DNA of 33,644 nt from an uncultured Alteromonadaceae bacterium (GCA_950073835.1 CATMRP010000039.1:1-33644); one strand, 5' to 3'. Shown: positions 17,053 through 26,116, counted from the stretch's first letter. Translations and numbers: made by a program. The notes: a model not told the origin generated them from the letters alone.

Positions 17053-18261
17053 ATGTGGGGTTCAATGGTATATGCTCAGGTTAATCCCCCCCGCCACACT
17101 TTTCTTTTTTCCAGGCATATGAAGCTGCTATTTTCTATTGTTCTGCCATGGTGGTTGCTGTCGGGCCAGGTGTTGGCAAAGCCTGTTATCTATTATGCTG
17201 GGGTGTCATATCTTGGCGATGCGAAACATGCAGACACCAGCTACCCCGTTGTTACTTCGATTAATCGATCACCTGAAGCCGGGGCGCCCGCGCCACTGGA
17301 TAAGGCGTTTTATGCAATTCTACAACAAGCATCGAGTCTCCCGTTTAGCATCACTAACGCTCAATTGGGCGATTATGAATCCGGTCCGTCTATCGCGATG
17401 ACGCTGGCCATAGAAAGAGAATCAGTGAGCACGGATAGATTTCCCAACCACTATAAACTGGTTGCCGAGATCAGTGCCCAAATCCTGTTCTTTGATTTTC
17501 AAAGTATGCGTCTGATAGCCAGCATTCCACTGGATATCGCCCGTAACGATGTCGTTAATGTAAAAGGCGATCTGGCAAAGGCCAAAGCAATGAACCTTAA
17601 AGCCTTGTACCAGCCGAATCACACGAACACCAATTTATTTACCCTTGCCAGAGAGCAAATCGCCCGTTTTACCCTGCCAGAAGAAAACATGCTTCGCTTT
17701 CAGGTCAACTCCCTGTCCTTTAGCGACAAAGCCAAACCGTTAATTCCGGCATCGGTAAATACAGACTCACTTAGCCAGGCCTTTGGTCAGTACTTTACCG
17801 CCCAACTTACCCAGCACGCCCGGCTGAATATGATCCCCTACACTAAGGGCTATGCCATTGGCAATAAAATGTCGGGACGAATGTCTAACGGCGACGTATA
17901 TCAGCTTAGCCTGCCAGAGCCGGACTATGTGTTCGATGTTAACGTTACAAATTTTAAAACCATCAATAAAGCCAGTAAGAATCTCTACGCTTCGCGGATC
18001 CTGCTACGAGCCCGCGAGGCCACTGATACAGAGCTGTTAATCGATGATCATCTGCACTTTGCGGTGCAAATGCTGGTTGCTGAAAATCAGAGGGCAGAGA
18101 CCGACTGGCCAGGCTATGAAGATGCACTGGAAATGTTGCTCATGGACATTGCCCGGCAGTTGCAGCAGCCCGATAAAAACTGGTTTAACACGCATTCACA
18201 GAACAAACGCAAGACCTACCAATCTTTTAACTCGTGGAGCGAACAGTTCAATGATATTTAG
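17053..18261 (+). CDS. exported protein of unknown function, first gene of envelope cluster
   Basis: A 402-residue protein, family not recognised. An export signal is clear only from M23 on (MKLLFSIVLPWWLLSGQVLA, cut before KPV). The ATG at 17053 is kept because AGGGAG lies at good spacing before it, but the ATG at 17119 would give a normal signal peptide and could be the true start. The mature part is mixed alpha/beta (ILFFDFQSMRLIASIPLDI, VFDVNVTNFKTI), somewhat like periplasmic assembly proteins. The end overlaps the next gene by 11 bp, so the two are coupled. A weak promoter candidate (TTGTAC at 16985, CATAGT at 17008, 17-bp spacing) is upstream. Confidence 0.65.
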   Translation: MWGSMVYAQVNPPRHTFLFSRHMKLLFSIVLPWWLLSGQVLAKPVIYYAGVSYLGDAKHADTSYPVVTSINRSPEAGAPAPLDKAFYAILQQASSLPFSITNAQLGDYESGPSIAMTLAIERESVSTDRFPNHYKLVAEISAQILFFDFQSMRLIASIPLDIARNDVVNVKGDLAKAKAMNLKALYQPNHTNTNLFTLAREQIARFTLPEENMLRFQVNSLSFSDKAKPLIPASVNTDSLSQAFGQYFTAQLTQHARLNMIPYTKGYAIGNKMSGRMSNGDVYQLSLPEPDYVFDVNVTNFKTINKASKNLYASRILLRAREATDTELLIDDHLHFAVQMLVAENQRAETDWPGYEDALEMLLMDIARQLQQPDKNWFNTHSQNKRKTYQSFNSWSEQFNDI

Positions 18262-19216
18262 CAAGCTACTGACTATTAGTGTAATCCTGATCTTACTGTC
18301 TTTGCCTGCTTTGGCTGCCGAGTACAAGGGGGTTATTGAACACCCCTACTCAGGTAGGCTGGATGACGACGAGCGAGCACAGGCTTATGCTGAGGCAAAG
18401 CTTAAGGCAATCGAGGCATGGGTTGCCAAAACACAGGAATATCAAACCGCTAACTTCGAATTAATCAAAGGTAAGATACGCTCAAATATCGATGACTATT
18501 TGTTAAATTCGGTGGTTATCTCTAAAAAGGAAAACAAGGATGACAACCTCTTCCGGGTTGTGATGCGTGTAAGCATCAACGAACCCAAGTTGCTGGCAGA
18601 ATTCACAGAAGCGGGAAGACAGCAAAGCCCGGCGAGTAACGAGGATCAGTACATCACTTTTGTTTTTGTCGCCCGGGAACTTGCCTCGAGAATCGAAGCG
18701 AAAGACACCTCGGAAGGCGACTTTCAACGAGGCGAAAATAGCTGGCAGGCAACCACTACTAACGAAGTGGATATTGCCGTTGGCGCCGTATTTTCCGCGG
18801 CAAATTATTACGTAATTGACGCAGCCTTGCTGGAAGAAGAGACCGAAGGACAGTTGGATGTGACTAATTTTATTATGGATTACGAACAGGGTGATGACCT
18901 GACGCCAACCACTAAACGCGATGCAGTTCGCGGTTTACGAGGACTTCTTGATCCGGTGCAGTATCTGGCTATCGGGACCCTTGATGTGGATGAACACAGT
19001 ACCGATAGCGCCAGCGGACTCTATAAGGTACCGGTTTCCGTTACCGCAAAAATTCTTGATGTTAAACGCCGGGGTTCGGCCGTTGCTTCAGTTGGACCAG
19101 TACAATACATCGGACTTGGTCCTACACCGATCGTTGCTAAAAATAATGCTCTTAAACTTGCTGCCGAAAAAATGGCTGCTGGCCTCATAGGGCAACTCAG
19201 TTCTAAATCCATTTAA
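18251..19216 (+). CDS. exported protein with LPP20/FlgT-like N-terminal region
   Basis: A 321-residue protein beginning MIFSKLLTISVILILLSLPALA, a signal peptide. After cleavage, the helix AQAYAEAKLKAIEAWVAKTQ and strand FRVVMRVSINEPKLLAEF recall the LPP20/FlgT-N fold, where an alpha helix packs on a sheet. The rest includes FSAANYYVIDAALLEEE and VQYLAIGTLDVDEH, like the nucleotide-free CsgG-related proteins. The open frame runs further upstream inside the preceding gene; the ATG at 18251 is chosen because it begins the signal peptide, with GGAG about 10 nt before it. It sits between two other exported proteins in one transcription unit. Function unknown. Confidence 0.7.
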   Translation: MIFSKLLTISVILILLSLPALAAEYKGVIEHPYSGRLDDDERAQAYAEAKLKAIEAWVAKTQEYQTANFELIKGKIRSNIDDYLLNSVVISKKENKDDNLFRVVMRVSINEPKLLAEFTEAGRQQSPASNEDQYITFVFVARELASRIEAKDTSEGDFQRGENSWQATTTNEVDIAVGAVFSAANYYVIDAALLEEETEGQLDVTNFIMDYEQGDDLTPTTKRDAVRGLRGLLDPVQYLAIGTLDVDEHSTDSASGLYKVPVSVTAKILDVKRRGSAVASVGPVQYIGLGPTPIVAKNNALKLAAEKMAAGLIGQLSSKSI

Positions 19217-19232
19217 TAAGGAAATACACATT

Positions 19233-20066
19233 ATGAAGTTGAATCGTTTGCGTTTGTTCGTTCCCGTAACCCTGCTGGTCGGTTCTGCGGTAAGCTTTAC
19301 AGCCAGTGCCGGATTTGGCGATCTGTTTTCAGATGATGACAAAAAGCCAGCCCCATGGGCAAAAGAGGCCTTCCTGACTAAAGAGAACTGTGCTGATCTT
19401 AATTACACTGACATGAGCGATTTCCTGGTAAAATATTTACCGGCTTCCGATAATGGTAAAAACATTCAGCGCGCCGCAGATAAGGTAATGACTTCATACA
19501 TGTTGGCGGCGTTAGCGGTTAATCAGGCAAATATTTGTCTGGCTGAATCACTGGATTTAAAAGAGGCTAAGGAAGAGCTGTTAAAGGAGCGGGAAATTCT
19601 TACCTCGGGCACCAGCATGAGTGCCAAAGAGATGGAAAAGCATCGTGAATATGCCAGTAACGCCAGTGCGGCCATCCGAGAAAAAACGCTACGCTCTAAA
19701 AACATCGAGCCTGCCCAACAAAAGTCCTTTATTTTAGGCGCATCCACTTATCTTCTGGGTACCTATAAAACCTATGAAATTAAAGAAGATGCTGACAAAC
19801 TTATGGAAGTGGCTGAGGCCGATGCCAAGCGGGAAAAGAAAAAGTCCTCCGGTGGCTTTTCAATCGGTGGTTTAACTGACTCGATAACGAAAGGCGGCGA
19901 CTATCTGGCAGCCACCGGTCTCCTCCAGGATGTACTTGAAGGCTTACCTGAGCACTTACCAAAACTCATCACCACGGCCACTTTTTTTATTGAATATGCT
20001 AAGACCCAGGAGCTAGAACTCAACGAAGATGCTACTGAAGAGTTCAACGAAACAATCCAGTGGTAA
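19233..20066 (+). CDS. exported helical protein of unknown function
   Basis: A 277-residue protein with signal peptide (cleavage around TASA-GFGD). The mature part is almost all helical and rich in Lys and Glu, with a Ser/Gly break (SSGGFSIGGLTDSITKGGDY) before a C-terminal helix. Two cysteines (in ENCADL and ANICLAES) could form a disulfide. The family is not recognised. AAGGA lies about 10 nt before ATG, 16 bp after the previous gene, and a terminator follows, so it is the last gene of the three-gene unit. Confidence 0.65.
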   Translation: MKLNRLRLFVPVTLLVGSAVSFTASAGFGDLFSDDDKKPAPWAKEAFLTKENCADLNYTDMSDFLVKYLPASDNGKNIQRAADKVMTSYMLAALAVNQANICLAESLDLKEAKEELLKEREILTSGTSMSAKEMEKHREYASNASAAIREKTLRSKNIEPAQQKSFILGASTYLLGTYKTYEIKEDADKLMEVAEADAKREKKKSSGGFSIGGLTDSITKGGDYLAATGLLQDVLEGLPEHLPKLITTATFFIEYAKTQELELNEDATEEFNETIQW

Positions 20067-20093
20067 CACAGGCATTTGCCGCTTGCTACGAAG

Positions 20094-20119
20094 AACGGGC
20101 TATTTAACGGCCCGTTTTT
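20094..20119 (+). terminator. intrinsic terminator after the envelope cluster
   Basis: AACGGGC (20094-20100) pairs with GCCCGTT (20110-20116) and is followed by a run of T. The loop is about 9 nt. It lies between two convergent units. Confidence 0.85.
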
Positions 20120-20167
20120 CGTTTCGCTGTTCTTCATTATGCAGTGTCGGCGAACGGTTACTGAATA

Positions 20168-21163
20168 TTAGTACACTTTAATATTGAGTAACGCCGCAGG
20201 TGTCTTCTGTTTAATCTTCAGTTTCAGTGACTTTATGGCTTTATCCAGCGCCTGTGCCTCGCGCTTGTAATCGCGCCCTTTACTCTGAATAGTGGTATGA
20301 CCTATCTCACCAAGGCCTTCAGATTGCACAGTGATAGTAGTGAATAATTCTGTAATGTAAGCATCACGCTTATCCTGGTACGCATCAATGGTCGTCGTTA
20401 GTTCGAGCACATCTGTTTCTGCTGACTTAGCATCGGCCAGATTGACACCCTGCTCAGATAACCAGTTACGGAATTCCTTAGCCACCAGGGAGTTTGCCTG
20501 TTTATCTTCTAAATATACCTGATTTCCTGCGGTTGCCTGTTGCAGCTGCTTTAAATACTGGTTGTACTGATCCACATAGGCGGAAGTAGAAAAATCCGCT
20601 GAGTAAAATTTAATCTGCATCAACAGGCGCTTCAGTTGCGTTATGGATTTCGCCGCAGCATTTGCCTGCAGGAGTTGCATAAACATCGATTGGTTCAGCA
20701 ATCCATCCATTTGCGTTGTCAGGGTGCCGTGGTCAATTTCAAATTGTGCTTTTAAGTCGTTGGCCATTTTGGTTTTATCTAACACCAGCTCTACCCAGTA
20801 AACACTGCCAACCTGTTGCGTTTGATTAACGTAAAAGTACCTGAGATCGGTCGCTCCAACTTCCACCCTGGTATCAATTGCCATCAGGCTTGAATAAGCA
20901 TCTTTCACGGCCTGTTCCTGCATTTGAAACAGCTGTTGAACCTGACTACTCACTTTACCCGCAAGCTCAGCCAATGCCAGGTTTTTAGCCTGCTCCAGAG
21001 AATTACCGGACCCCACGCCATACATATGGGTGCTGGTATCAGGGGTAGCCTTTTGCACCCAATCTGGCATTTGTGCCACCGCGCCGGTAGTCACCAGCAT
21101 TAATGGTAAAAAACATCCGCAAACAATGCCTGTATACCGTAACGTCCTGATTAGCCACGTCAT
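20168..21163 (-). CDS. LPP20-family exported protein
   Basis: A 331-residue protein. After a signal peptide (ending TTGAVA-Q) comes the LPP20-type start: PDWV, then YGVGSGNSLEQAKNLALAELAGKV, the usual Trp, Gly-x-Gly and Ala-rich helix of that family. No lipobox cysteine stands at the cleavage point, so it is probably soluble periplasmic rather than a lipoprotein. A long helical segment covers about 140-300. It is convergent with the three exported-protein genes before it. A shared structural theme (LPP20-like) suggests they belong together, but no function is known. Confidence 0.72.
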   Translation of the reverse strand: MTWLIRTLRYTGIVCGCFLPLMLVTTGAVAQMPDWVQKATPDTSTHMYGVGSGNSLEQAKNLALAELAGKVSSQVQQLFQMQEQAVKDAYSSLMAIDTRVEVGATDLRYFYVNQTQQVGSVYWVELVLDKTKMANDLKAQFEIDHGTLTTQMDGLLNQSMFMQLLQANAAAKSITQLKRLLMQIKFYSADFSTSAYVDQYNQYLKQLQQATAGNQVYLEDKQANSLVAKEFRNWLSEQGVNLADAKSAETDVLELTTTIDAYQDKRDAYITELFTTITVQSEGLGEIGHTTIQSKGRDYKREAQALDKAIKSLKLKIKQKTPAALLNIKVY

Positions 21164-21257
21164 AAACGGGTAGCCTCCTGCCTATCCAAACAGTTTAAAA
21201 AACAAACAACACCTTTATCCGACTATATCAGTTAACTGGCTTAATGCAAAAGGGCCT

Positions 21258-21554
21258 CTATTCACTCGCTTCCAGAGTAACCTTTACGCCGCCGGTCAGT
21301 TTAGCCAACAGGTTATAGATAAACGCCATAATCAGCGTAAAAATGTAAGTGAAAATAAAATAGAAGACCGGCATTACAAATGTCATCGCACCGGTGAACA
21401 TAAACGGCATGGCATTTTGCTCAGGCATATTCGGTACCAGTGATGTCATCATAAACATAAACGGCAGCATAAATATCAGTGACAGAATGGCAAACACCAG
21501 TGCCAGGTGGATAGCCAGTGAATGGGCCGAAATTTTCTTTAATCTTTGTTGCAT
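21258..21554 (-). CDS. small two-helix membrane protein, DUF3566-like layout
   Basis: A 98-residue protein. A basic N-terminus (QQRLKKI) is followed by two long hydrophobic stretches (about 14-40 and 52-85) rich in Met and Phe, then a hydrophilic tail (LTGGVKVTLEASE). The two-helix layout recalls DUF3566-type transmembrane proteins, but this match is tentative. AAGGA lies 9 nt before the ATG. It stands alone, with about 95 bp to the LPP20 gene downstream. Confidence 0.65.
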   Translation of the reverse strand: MQQRLKKISAHSLAIHLALVFAILSLIFMLPFMFMMTSLVPNMPEQNAMPFMFTGAMTFVMPVFYFIFTYIFTLIMAFIYNLLAKLTGGVKVTLEASE

Positions 21555-21663
21555 GGCGGGAGTTCCTTTTATCTTCTTATGATTTCCTGTTGCTCTTCAG
21601 GGAGCATGTGATGTGGGTGTTAGTGTGCCGGGTATTTTGTAAAAGCGCCAGTCATGACATAAA

Positions 21664-21678
21664 GTGAAGTGACTTCAC
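21664..21678. promoter_or_regulatory. perfect palindrome, possible operator
   Basis: GTGAAGT-G-ACTTCAC is a perfect 7+1+7 palindrome ending 20 bp before the amidohydrolase start. Size and position fit a repressor site. No regulator gene is adjacent, so this is a candidate only. Confidence 0.35.
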
Positions 21679-21698
21679 AACAATAAGAGCAAAGCATA

Positions 21699-22988
21699 AT
21701 GAAGAACACGATTAAATCTATCCTGGTGGCTGTGGCCCTGCTTCCTGTTAGTATCTTGCAGGCCGCCACGGTGATCCATGCGGGCAATGCCTTTACCGGC
21801 ACTGACGACAAGCTAACCGGCCCGGTATCACTGATTATCGACAACGACACCATCAGCGACATCCGCAAAGGCCATATTAAGGTGGCAAAGTCCGACAGGC
21901 TTATCGATCTTTCTGATTCCGTTATACTGCCAGGCTTAATGGACATGCATGTTCATCTGAGCTCGCAGCAAAGCGGCACCTCGTCGTACCTGAAACGGTT
22001 TACCCTCAATGAAGCGGATTACGCGCTGGCAGCGGCCCATTACGCCCATAAAACCCTGATGGCGGGCTTTACCACCGTGCGCAATTTAGGCGACAGCTAC
22101 AACGAGACGGTATCACTGCGTAACGCAATTAATCAGGGCATGGCCACCGGCCCGCGTATTTACACAGCGGCTAAATCGCTGGCCACCACCGGCGGCCACG
22201 CCGATCCCAGCAACGGCATGGCGAAGCGAATTCGTCCGGATACCGGCCCGGCAGCGGGTGTTGTTAATGGTGTGGCCGAAGCGCGCCAGGCCGTTCGGCA
22301 GCGCTATCAGGATGGTGCCGACGTGATTAAAATTACTGCCACAGGCGGCGTGTTAAGCGTCGCTAAAAGCGGTCAGAATCCCCAGTTTATGAACGATGAA
22401 CTCGATGCGGTGGTCGCTACCGCAAAAGACTACGGTATGACGGTTGCGGTGCACGCCCACGGTAAGGAAGGCATGATCCGCGCTATCAAAGCCGGCGTCA
22501 CCTCCATTGAACATGGCACCTACATGGACGAAGAGGTGATGGCGCTGATGAAAGAGCACGGCACCTATTATGTGCCTACCATTCTGGCCGGTGAGTTTGT
22601 CGCCGAAAAAGCGAAAATTGACGGCTACTTTCCCGACATCGTTCGCCCTAAAGCCGCGGCAATCGGCCCCCTGATCCAGGCCACATTTGGCAAGGCGTAT
22701 AAAAACGGCGTAAACATCGCCTTTGGCACCGACAGTGGCGTTTCAGCCCACGGTGATAATGGTCAGGAATTTGGTTTGATGGTAGAAGCTGGCATGCCCC
22801 CTGCAAAAGCAATACAAGCCGCAACGATAAACGCAGCCACCATGCTCGGCATTGAAGATAAGCTTGGCACCCTGGAGGCCGGTAAATTCGCTGATATCGT
22901 CGCAGTTAAGGGCAATCCGCTGGAGGATATTACGACACTGGAAAACGTACAGTTTGTAATGAAAGGCGGAAAAATTTACAAACAATAG
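21699..22988 (+). CDS. exported metal-dependent amidohydrolase (Xaa-Pro dipeptidase-like)
   Basis: A 429-residue amidohydrolase-superfamily enzyme. A signal peptide (about 1-22, ending LQA) exports it. The binuclear metal site is complete: H84-x-H86 in MDMHVHL, carbamylated-lysine position K211 in [10 protein letters not shown]252 (with H254) in VAVHAHG, H272 in IEHGT, and D345 in GTDSG. Relatives of this subgroup cleave dipeptides with C-terminal proline, arginine or lysine, but the exact substrate cannot be read. It probably acts in the periplasm on peptides. A palindrome just upstream may be its operator. The next gene begins 12 bp after its stop and may be in the same operon. Confidence 0.88.
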   Translation: MKNTIKSILVAVALLPVSILQAATVIHAGNAFTGTDDKLTGPVSLIIDNDTISDIRKGHIKVAKSDRLIDLSDSVILPGLMDMHVHLSSQQSGTSSYLKRFTLNEADYALAAAHYAHKTLMAGFTTVRNLGDSYNETVSLRNAINQGMATGPRIYTAAKSLATTGGHADPSNGMAKRIRPDTGPAAGVVNGVAEARQAVRQRYQDGADVIKITATGGVLSVAKSGQNPQFMNDELDAVVATAKDYGMTVAVHAHGKEGMIRAIKAGVTSIEHGTYMDEEVMALMKEHGTYYVPTILAGEFVAEKAKIDGYFPDIVRPKAAAIGPLIQATFGKAYKNGVNIAFGTDSGVSAHGDNGQEFGLMVEAGMPPAKAIQAATINAATMLGIEDKLGTLEAGKFADIVAVKGNPLEDITTLENVQFVMKGGKIYKQ

Positions 22989-23000
22989 GGGCGTTTTCCC

Positions 23001-23576
23001 TTGGTGAAAGACAAACTAAAACGTAAGACCAAGGCACTTGTGGATTCTCAGCATATGCTGCGCGGGCTCACGATTGCCTCCTTTCTGGAATCCACCATTG
23101 TGCCTATCCCGCTGGAAGCAGTATTGATTCCGTTAATGCAGGCCAAACGGGAAAAGCTCTGGCTCATTGCCTTAATGGCCACGGTGGGGTGTATTATCGG
23201 CGCGCTGTTTGGCTATGCCATTGGCTATTTTCTGTTTGATGCCGTGGGTCAGGACCTGATTAGCTGGTTTGGATCCGAACAACAGTTTGAGCGCGTTACG
23301 CAAAAAATGGAGGCTCAGGGCTTCTGGTTTGTGCTAACACTGGGCATTGTGCCAGTACCCTTTCAGATAGCAATGCTCGCAGCCGGCGCCACCAAATATT
23401 CTATCTGGCTGTTTTTACTGGCGACTGTTATCGCCCGCTCACTAAGGTACTTTGGCCTGGCGCTGATAGTCAAAGTATTCGGGAATAAAGCCGAACGCTT
23501 TATTCGTCGCTACAAAACCAAAGCCATGATCGGCATTACCGTTGTAGCCGCAGGGCTGTGGCTGATACTCAGCTAA
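23001..23576 (+). CDS. YqaA/DedA-type (VTT domain) membrane protein
   Basis: A 191-residue integral membrane protein with about four hydrophobic segments. It shows the re-entrant-loop features of the DedA/VTT superfamily: FLESTIVPIPLEAVLIPLM near the N-terminus and GIVPVPFQIAMLAAGATKYS in the middle, both with conserved Pro and Gly. It most resembles the YqaA branch. Family members are linked to membrane-potential upkeep and lipid-carrier flipping. The start is a TTG (23001) with a GTG one codon later; an AGGGG element lies about 10 nt before, and no ATG gives a complete first loop. Confidence 0.8.
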   Translation: MVKDKLKRKTKALVDSQHMLRGLTIASFLESTIVPIPLEAVLIPLMQAKREKLWLIALMATVGCIIGALFGYAIGYFLFDAVGQDLISWFGSEQQFERVTQKMEAQGFWFVLTLGIVPVPFQIAMLAAGATKYSIWLFLLATVIARSLRYFGLALIVKVFGNKAERFIRRYKTKAMIGITVVAAGLWLILS

Positions 23577-23599
23577 CAACAAGCTCAAAAACCACTATT

Positions 23600-23618
23600 G
23601 ATAATAATTCTCATTTAG
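23600..23618 (+). promoter_or_regulatory. candidate Fur box
   Basis: GATAATAATTCTCATTTAG agrees with the 19-bp Fur consensus at 13 positions, including the whole first hexamer and the core TCATT. It overlaps a TTGATA element that could serve as a -35 box and lies about 50 bp before the next gene, a normal site for iron repression. Confidence 0.55.
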
Positions 23619-23670
23619 ATTAACTTAGTAATGACTCTCATGCATTGCTGGATTAAAGGAGACAGTGGTT

Positions 23671-24108
23671 ATGCGCAGCTCATTACTTTGCCCGGTCTAT
23701 CGGAAATGGTTACAACTGCATCCGGAGCAGGCCCGGTTCGAACGACAAAAGCTCAAACTCGAGGCACTGCAACTCAGACGTGATGGCGAGCTATCCCGGG
23801 CCAGAAAGCTCTACACTCAGGTATGGGAGATTGCACAGTCCATATTATTTGCCCTGCGTCGACCAGACAACACATCGCAAATTTACCATCAGGATCTGGT
23901 GAGTTTCGTGGCGGCCGCAATGGCGGTTAACCAATGCAGTAAAGCGCAGCCGGAATTCAGCCAGGATGTGCTCAATGATACCCAGCAACAACTCTCAGCG
24001 CTGATGCCCTTGTATGCATCGGAGCCACAACTACTATCGACCATTCACCAGTTAAAAGAATGGTTACGTCATGATGATGTTATGCAGTTTTCAACCCATC
24101 TGCATTGA
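23671..24108 (+). CDS. uncharacterised protein, probably iron-regulated
   Basis: A 145-residue soluble, mostly helical protein, not assigned to a family. It contains a TPR-like stretch (RRDGELSRARKLYTQVWEIAQSIL, about 35-60, held in one helical hairpin) and ends in HLH. The frame opens at a GTG (23665), but AAGGAG (23656-23661) has normal spacing (9 nt) only to the ATG at 23671. A Fur-box candidate is directly upstream, and a 56-residue gene follows 17 bp on, so this is the first gene of a small putative iron-responsive operon. Confidence 0.6.
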   Translation: MRSSLLCPVYRKWLQLHPEQARFERQKLKLEALQLRRDGELSRARKLYTQVWEIAQSILFALRRPDNTSQIYHQDLVSFVAAAMAVNQCSKAQPEFSQDVLNDTQQQLSALMPLYASEPQLLSTIHQLKEWLRHDDVMQFSTHLH

Positions 24109-24125
24109 TCAGGGAGGAGATTCCA

Positions 24126-24296
24126 ATGAAAACATTTCAGCCACAACCGGAGTTCGTTAATGTGCAGTTGAGGGTGTCGGTACTAAAGCAGTTACTGCAG
24201 GGTCAGAAGATTCATTTAAGTGACATTCACAGCACGTCGCTGGAACATAAGTACTGCCTGCAACAGTTAGTGTTGCAGGCAGCGTCCGAAGGTTAG
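24126..24296 (+). CDS. small uncharacterised protein (56 aa)
   Basis: A 56-residue protein with the very strong ribosome binding site GGGAGGAG 7 nt before its ATG, supporting real translation. The frame opens 7 codons earlier, but that start has no binding site. It is hydrophilic, with a helix [15 protein letters not shown] and a C-terminal helix [12 protein letters not shown]; no family is recognised. It is the second gene of the putative Fur-controlled pair. Its last codons contain an 11-bp hairpin, and its stop overlaps the convergent tusA stop. Confidence 0.6.
   Translation: MKTFQPQPEFVNVQLRVSVLKQLLQGQKIHLSDIHSTSLEHKYCLQQLVLQAASEG
24254..24282. repeat. 11-bp hairpin at a convergent gene junction
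   Basis: CTGCCTGCAAC (24254-24264) and GTTGCAGGCAG (24272-24282) pair perfectly around a 7-nt loop, inside the last codons of the 56-residue gene and 11 bp beyond the tusA stop. No T-tract follows on either strand, so it is not a standard terminator, but it could stabilise both 3' ends. Confidence 0.5.
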
Positions 24297-24550
24297 AGGC
24301 CTTTCTTCAGTAAGTAGCGATAGGGGAGCTGTTCGGTATCGGCTGCTACCAGAGTGTGCTGCATAAAGCGGCAAAAACTGGGGATGTCTCTGACCGTTGC
24401 CGGATCATCGGCGGTTATGCACAGCGTCTGGCCATCTTCGAGCTTACGCATTTGCAAACGCACCATCATTACCGGCTCCGGGCAACGCAGGCCCTGCGCA
24501 TCCAGTTGATGATCGGCGTCCTGCCAGTTAACCGCAGGCTCAGATGCCAT
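24293..24550 (-). CDS. tusA: sulfur carrier / sulfurtransferase TusA
   Basis: An 85-residue TusA. It carries the persulfide cysteine C23 in the family signature [11 protein letters not shown] and the second-half motif [16 protein letters not shown], nearly as in E. coli. TusA accepts sulfur from IscS and passes it on for tRNA 2-thiouridine and other sulfur chemistry in the cytosol. The frame opens 16 codons earlier inside pyrE; the ATG at 24550 gives the family length. It overlaps the end of pyrE by 11 bp on the same strand, so it may be translated by coupling, an unusual partner for tusA. Confidence 0.93.
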   Translation of the reverse strand: MASEPAVNWQDADHQLDAQGLRCPEPVMMVRLQMRKLEDGQTLCITADDPATVRDIPSFCRFMQHTLVAADTEQLPYRYLLKKGL

Positions 24551-25181
24551 AGTTTGCCCGATAGGCTTCGATAGCGCTGATCGCCTCATCGTATCCACCG
24601 GCAGACTTAAGATAAGTCACTACATCAGCCAATGAAACAATAGACACCACTTTGGTGTTGTAGTCGCGCTCGACTTCCTGGATTGCCGACAGCTCACCGG
24701 TACCACGCTCCTGACGGTCCAGTGCGATCAGCACGCCAGCAAGCACAGCTTCATTGGCTGCAATCAGGGTCATGGATTCACGGATCGCGGTACCCGCAGT
24801 AATCACATCGTCCACCAGCATCACTTTACCTTCCAGCGGACTGCCCACCAGATTGCCGCCTTCGCCATGGGCTTTAGCTTCTTTACGGTTGAAGCAGTAG
24901 GGCACATCCCTATCATGATGGTCGGCCAGTGCCACCGCGGTAGTCGTAGCAATTGGGATCCCTTTGTAGGCAGGACCAAACAATACATCAAAGTCGATAC
25001 CCGCATCGGTTAATGCATCAGCATAATAACGACCCAATCTGGCTAGATCACCACCGCGATTAAACAAGCCCGCGTTAAAAAAATAAGGGCTCTTGCGGCC
25101 AGACTTTAGGGTAAATTCACCAAATTTCAGAACGCCACGGGCAATCGCGAACTCAATAAACGCCTGTTGGAATGCTTTCAT
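24540..25181 (-). CDS. pyrE: orotate phosphoribosyltransferase
   Basis: A 213-residue PyrE, identical in length to the E. coli enzyme. It joins orotate to PRPP to make orotidine 5'-phosphate in pyrimidine synthesis. The PRPP-binding motif [17 protein letters not shown] (about 120-136) and [18 protein letters not shown] (about 68-85) are clear, as is the mobile loop [14 protein letters not shown]. It lies 14 bp after rph on the same strand, the conserved rph-pyrE order, and overlaps tusA. Confidence 0.97.
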   Translation of the reverse strand: MKAFQQAFIEFAIARGVLKFGEFTLKSGRKSPYFFNAGLFNRGGDLARLGRYYADALTDAGIDFDVLFGPAYKGIPIATTTAVALADHHDRDVPYCFNRKEAKAHGEGGNLVGSPLEGKVMLVDDVITAGTAIRESMTLIAANEAVLAGVLIALDRQERGTGELSAIQEVERDYNTKVVSIVSLADVVTYLKSAGGYDEAISAIEAYRANYGI

Positions 25182-25195
25182 GGGATCTCCGAACC

Positions 25196-25909
25196 TTAAT
25201 TTAATGCGGCTTTCTGAATATCAAACAATTCACGCAAGCCATGCTTGGCAATGTCCAGCAGCTCATGCATTTCTTCAAAGGAGAAGGGTTCGCCTTCGGC
25301 CGTACCCTGCACTTCAATTAGCTTACCGGTTTCGGTCATCACCACGTTCATGTCTGTTTCAGCCGCTGAATCTTCGATGTACTCCAGATCGGCGATAGGT
25401 GTACCTTCGTAAATGCCTACCGACAGCGCAGCAATCATGTGCTTAAGCGGGTTAGCTTTAATTATGCCTTTGTTACGCATGTAGGTAAGGGCGTCGATTA
25501 ACGCCACACAAGCACCAGTAATAGAGGCAGTGCGGGTACCGCCATCGGCCTGGATCACGTCGCAATCAAAGGTAATGGTATTTTCACCGAGTAATTTAAG
25601 ATCTACCGCAGCACGTAAAGAGCGGGCAATCAAACGCTGTATTTCAAGGGTACGACCGCCTTGCTTGCCACGCGCAGCTTCGCGTTGCGAGCGGGTATGC
25701 GTAGAACGGGGCAGCATGCTGTACTCAGCGGTGATCCAGCCTTTTCCCTGACCTTTCATAAAACGTGGTACGCCCTCTTCAACCGTGGCATTACACAAGA
25801 CTTTGGTATTGCCAAACTCCACCAGCACAGAACCTTCTGCATGGCAGGTAAAGTTGCGGGTAATGGTAACGGGGCGGATTTGGCTGGCAGTTCGGCCACT
25901 TGGGCGCAT
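25196..25909 (-). CDS. rph: ribonuclease PH
   Basis: A 237-residue RNase PH, the normal length (238 in E. coli). This phosphorolytic 3'-5' exonuclease trims tRNA precursors. The motif [14 protein letters not shown] starts it, [20 protein letters not shown] gives the phosphate-binding arginine region, and [18 protein letters not shown] contains the catalytic aspartate. Unlike the truncated form in E. coli K-12, the reading frame is intact to its end. AGGAGAT lies before the ATG. It is divergent from yicC and first in the rph-pyrE-tusA run. Confidence 0.97.
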   Translation of the reverse strand: MRPSGRTASQIRPVTITRNFTCHAEGSVLVEFGNTKVLCNATVEEGVPRFMKGQGKGWITAEYSMLPRSTHTRSQREAARGKQGGRTLEIQRLIARSLRAAVDLKLLGENTITFDCDVIQADGGTRTASITGACVALIDALTYMRNKGIIKANPLKHMIAALSVGIYEGTPIADLEYIEDSAAETDMNVVMTETGKLIEVQGTAEGEPFSFEEMHELLDIAKHGLRELFDIQKAALN

Positions 25910-25952
25910 GGTAATCTCCTGAAATTGGGTGCTCGGCTAATTTAACGGCGCT

Positions 25953-25958
25953 AGTATA
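25953..25958 (-). promoter_or_regulatory. possible -10 box of the rph-pyrE promoter
   Basis: Read on the minus strand this is TATACT, five of six matches to TATAAT, about 45 bp before the rph start. The -35 partner is weak (TTCAAC-like at 19-bp spacing), so the call is tentative. Confidence 0.35.
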
Positions 25959-26116
25959 CCGTAATTAATGGCATAAGTTGAACGTTGAATCATTCCAGGC
26001 TGAGCGATGTTCCATGTGAAACGCGGCTCTGTGGCAACGAAGCAAAGGCATAGGGTTAAGGTGCGGACTGTAGTACAATAGGTTACAACACAAGCAATAT
26101 GCCGACGGACAATACA

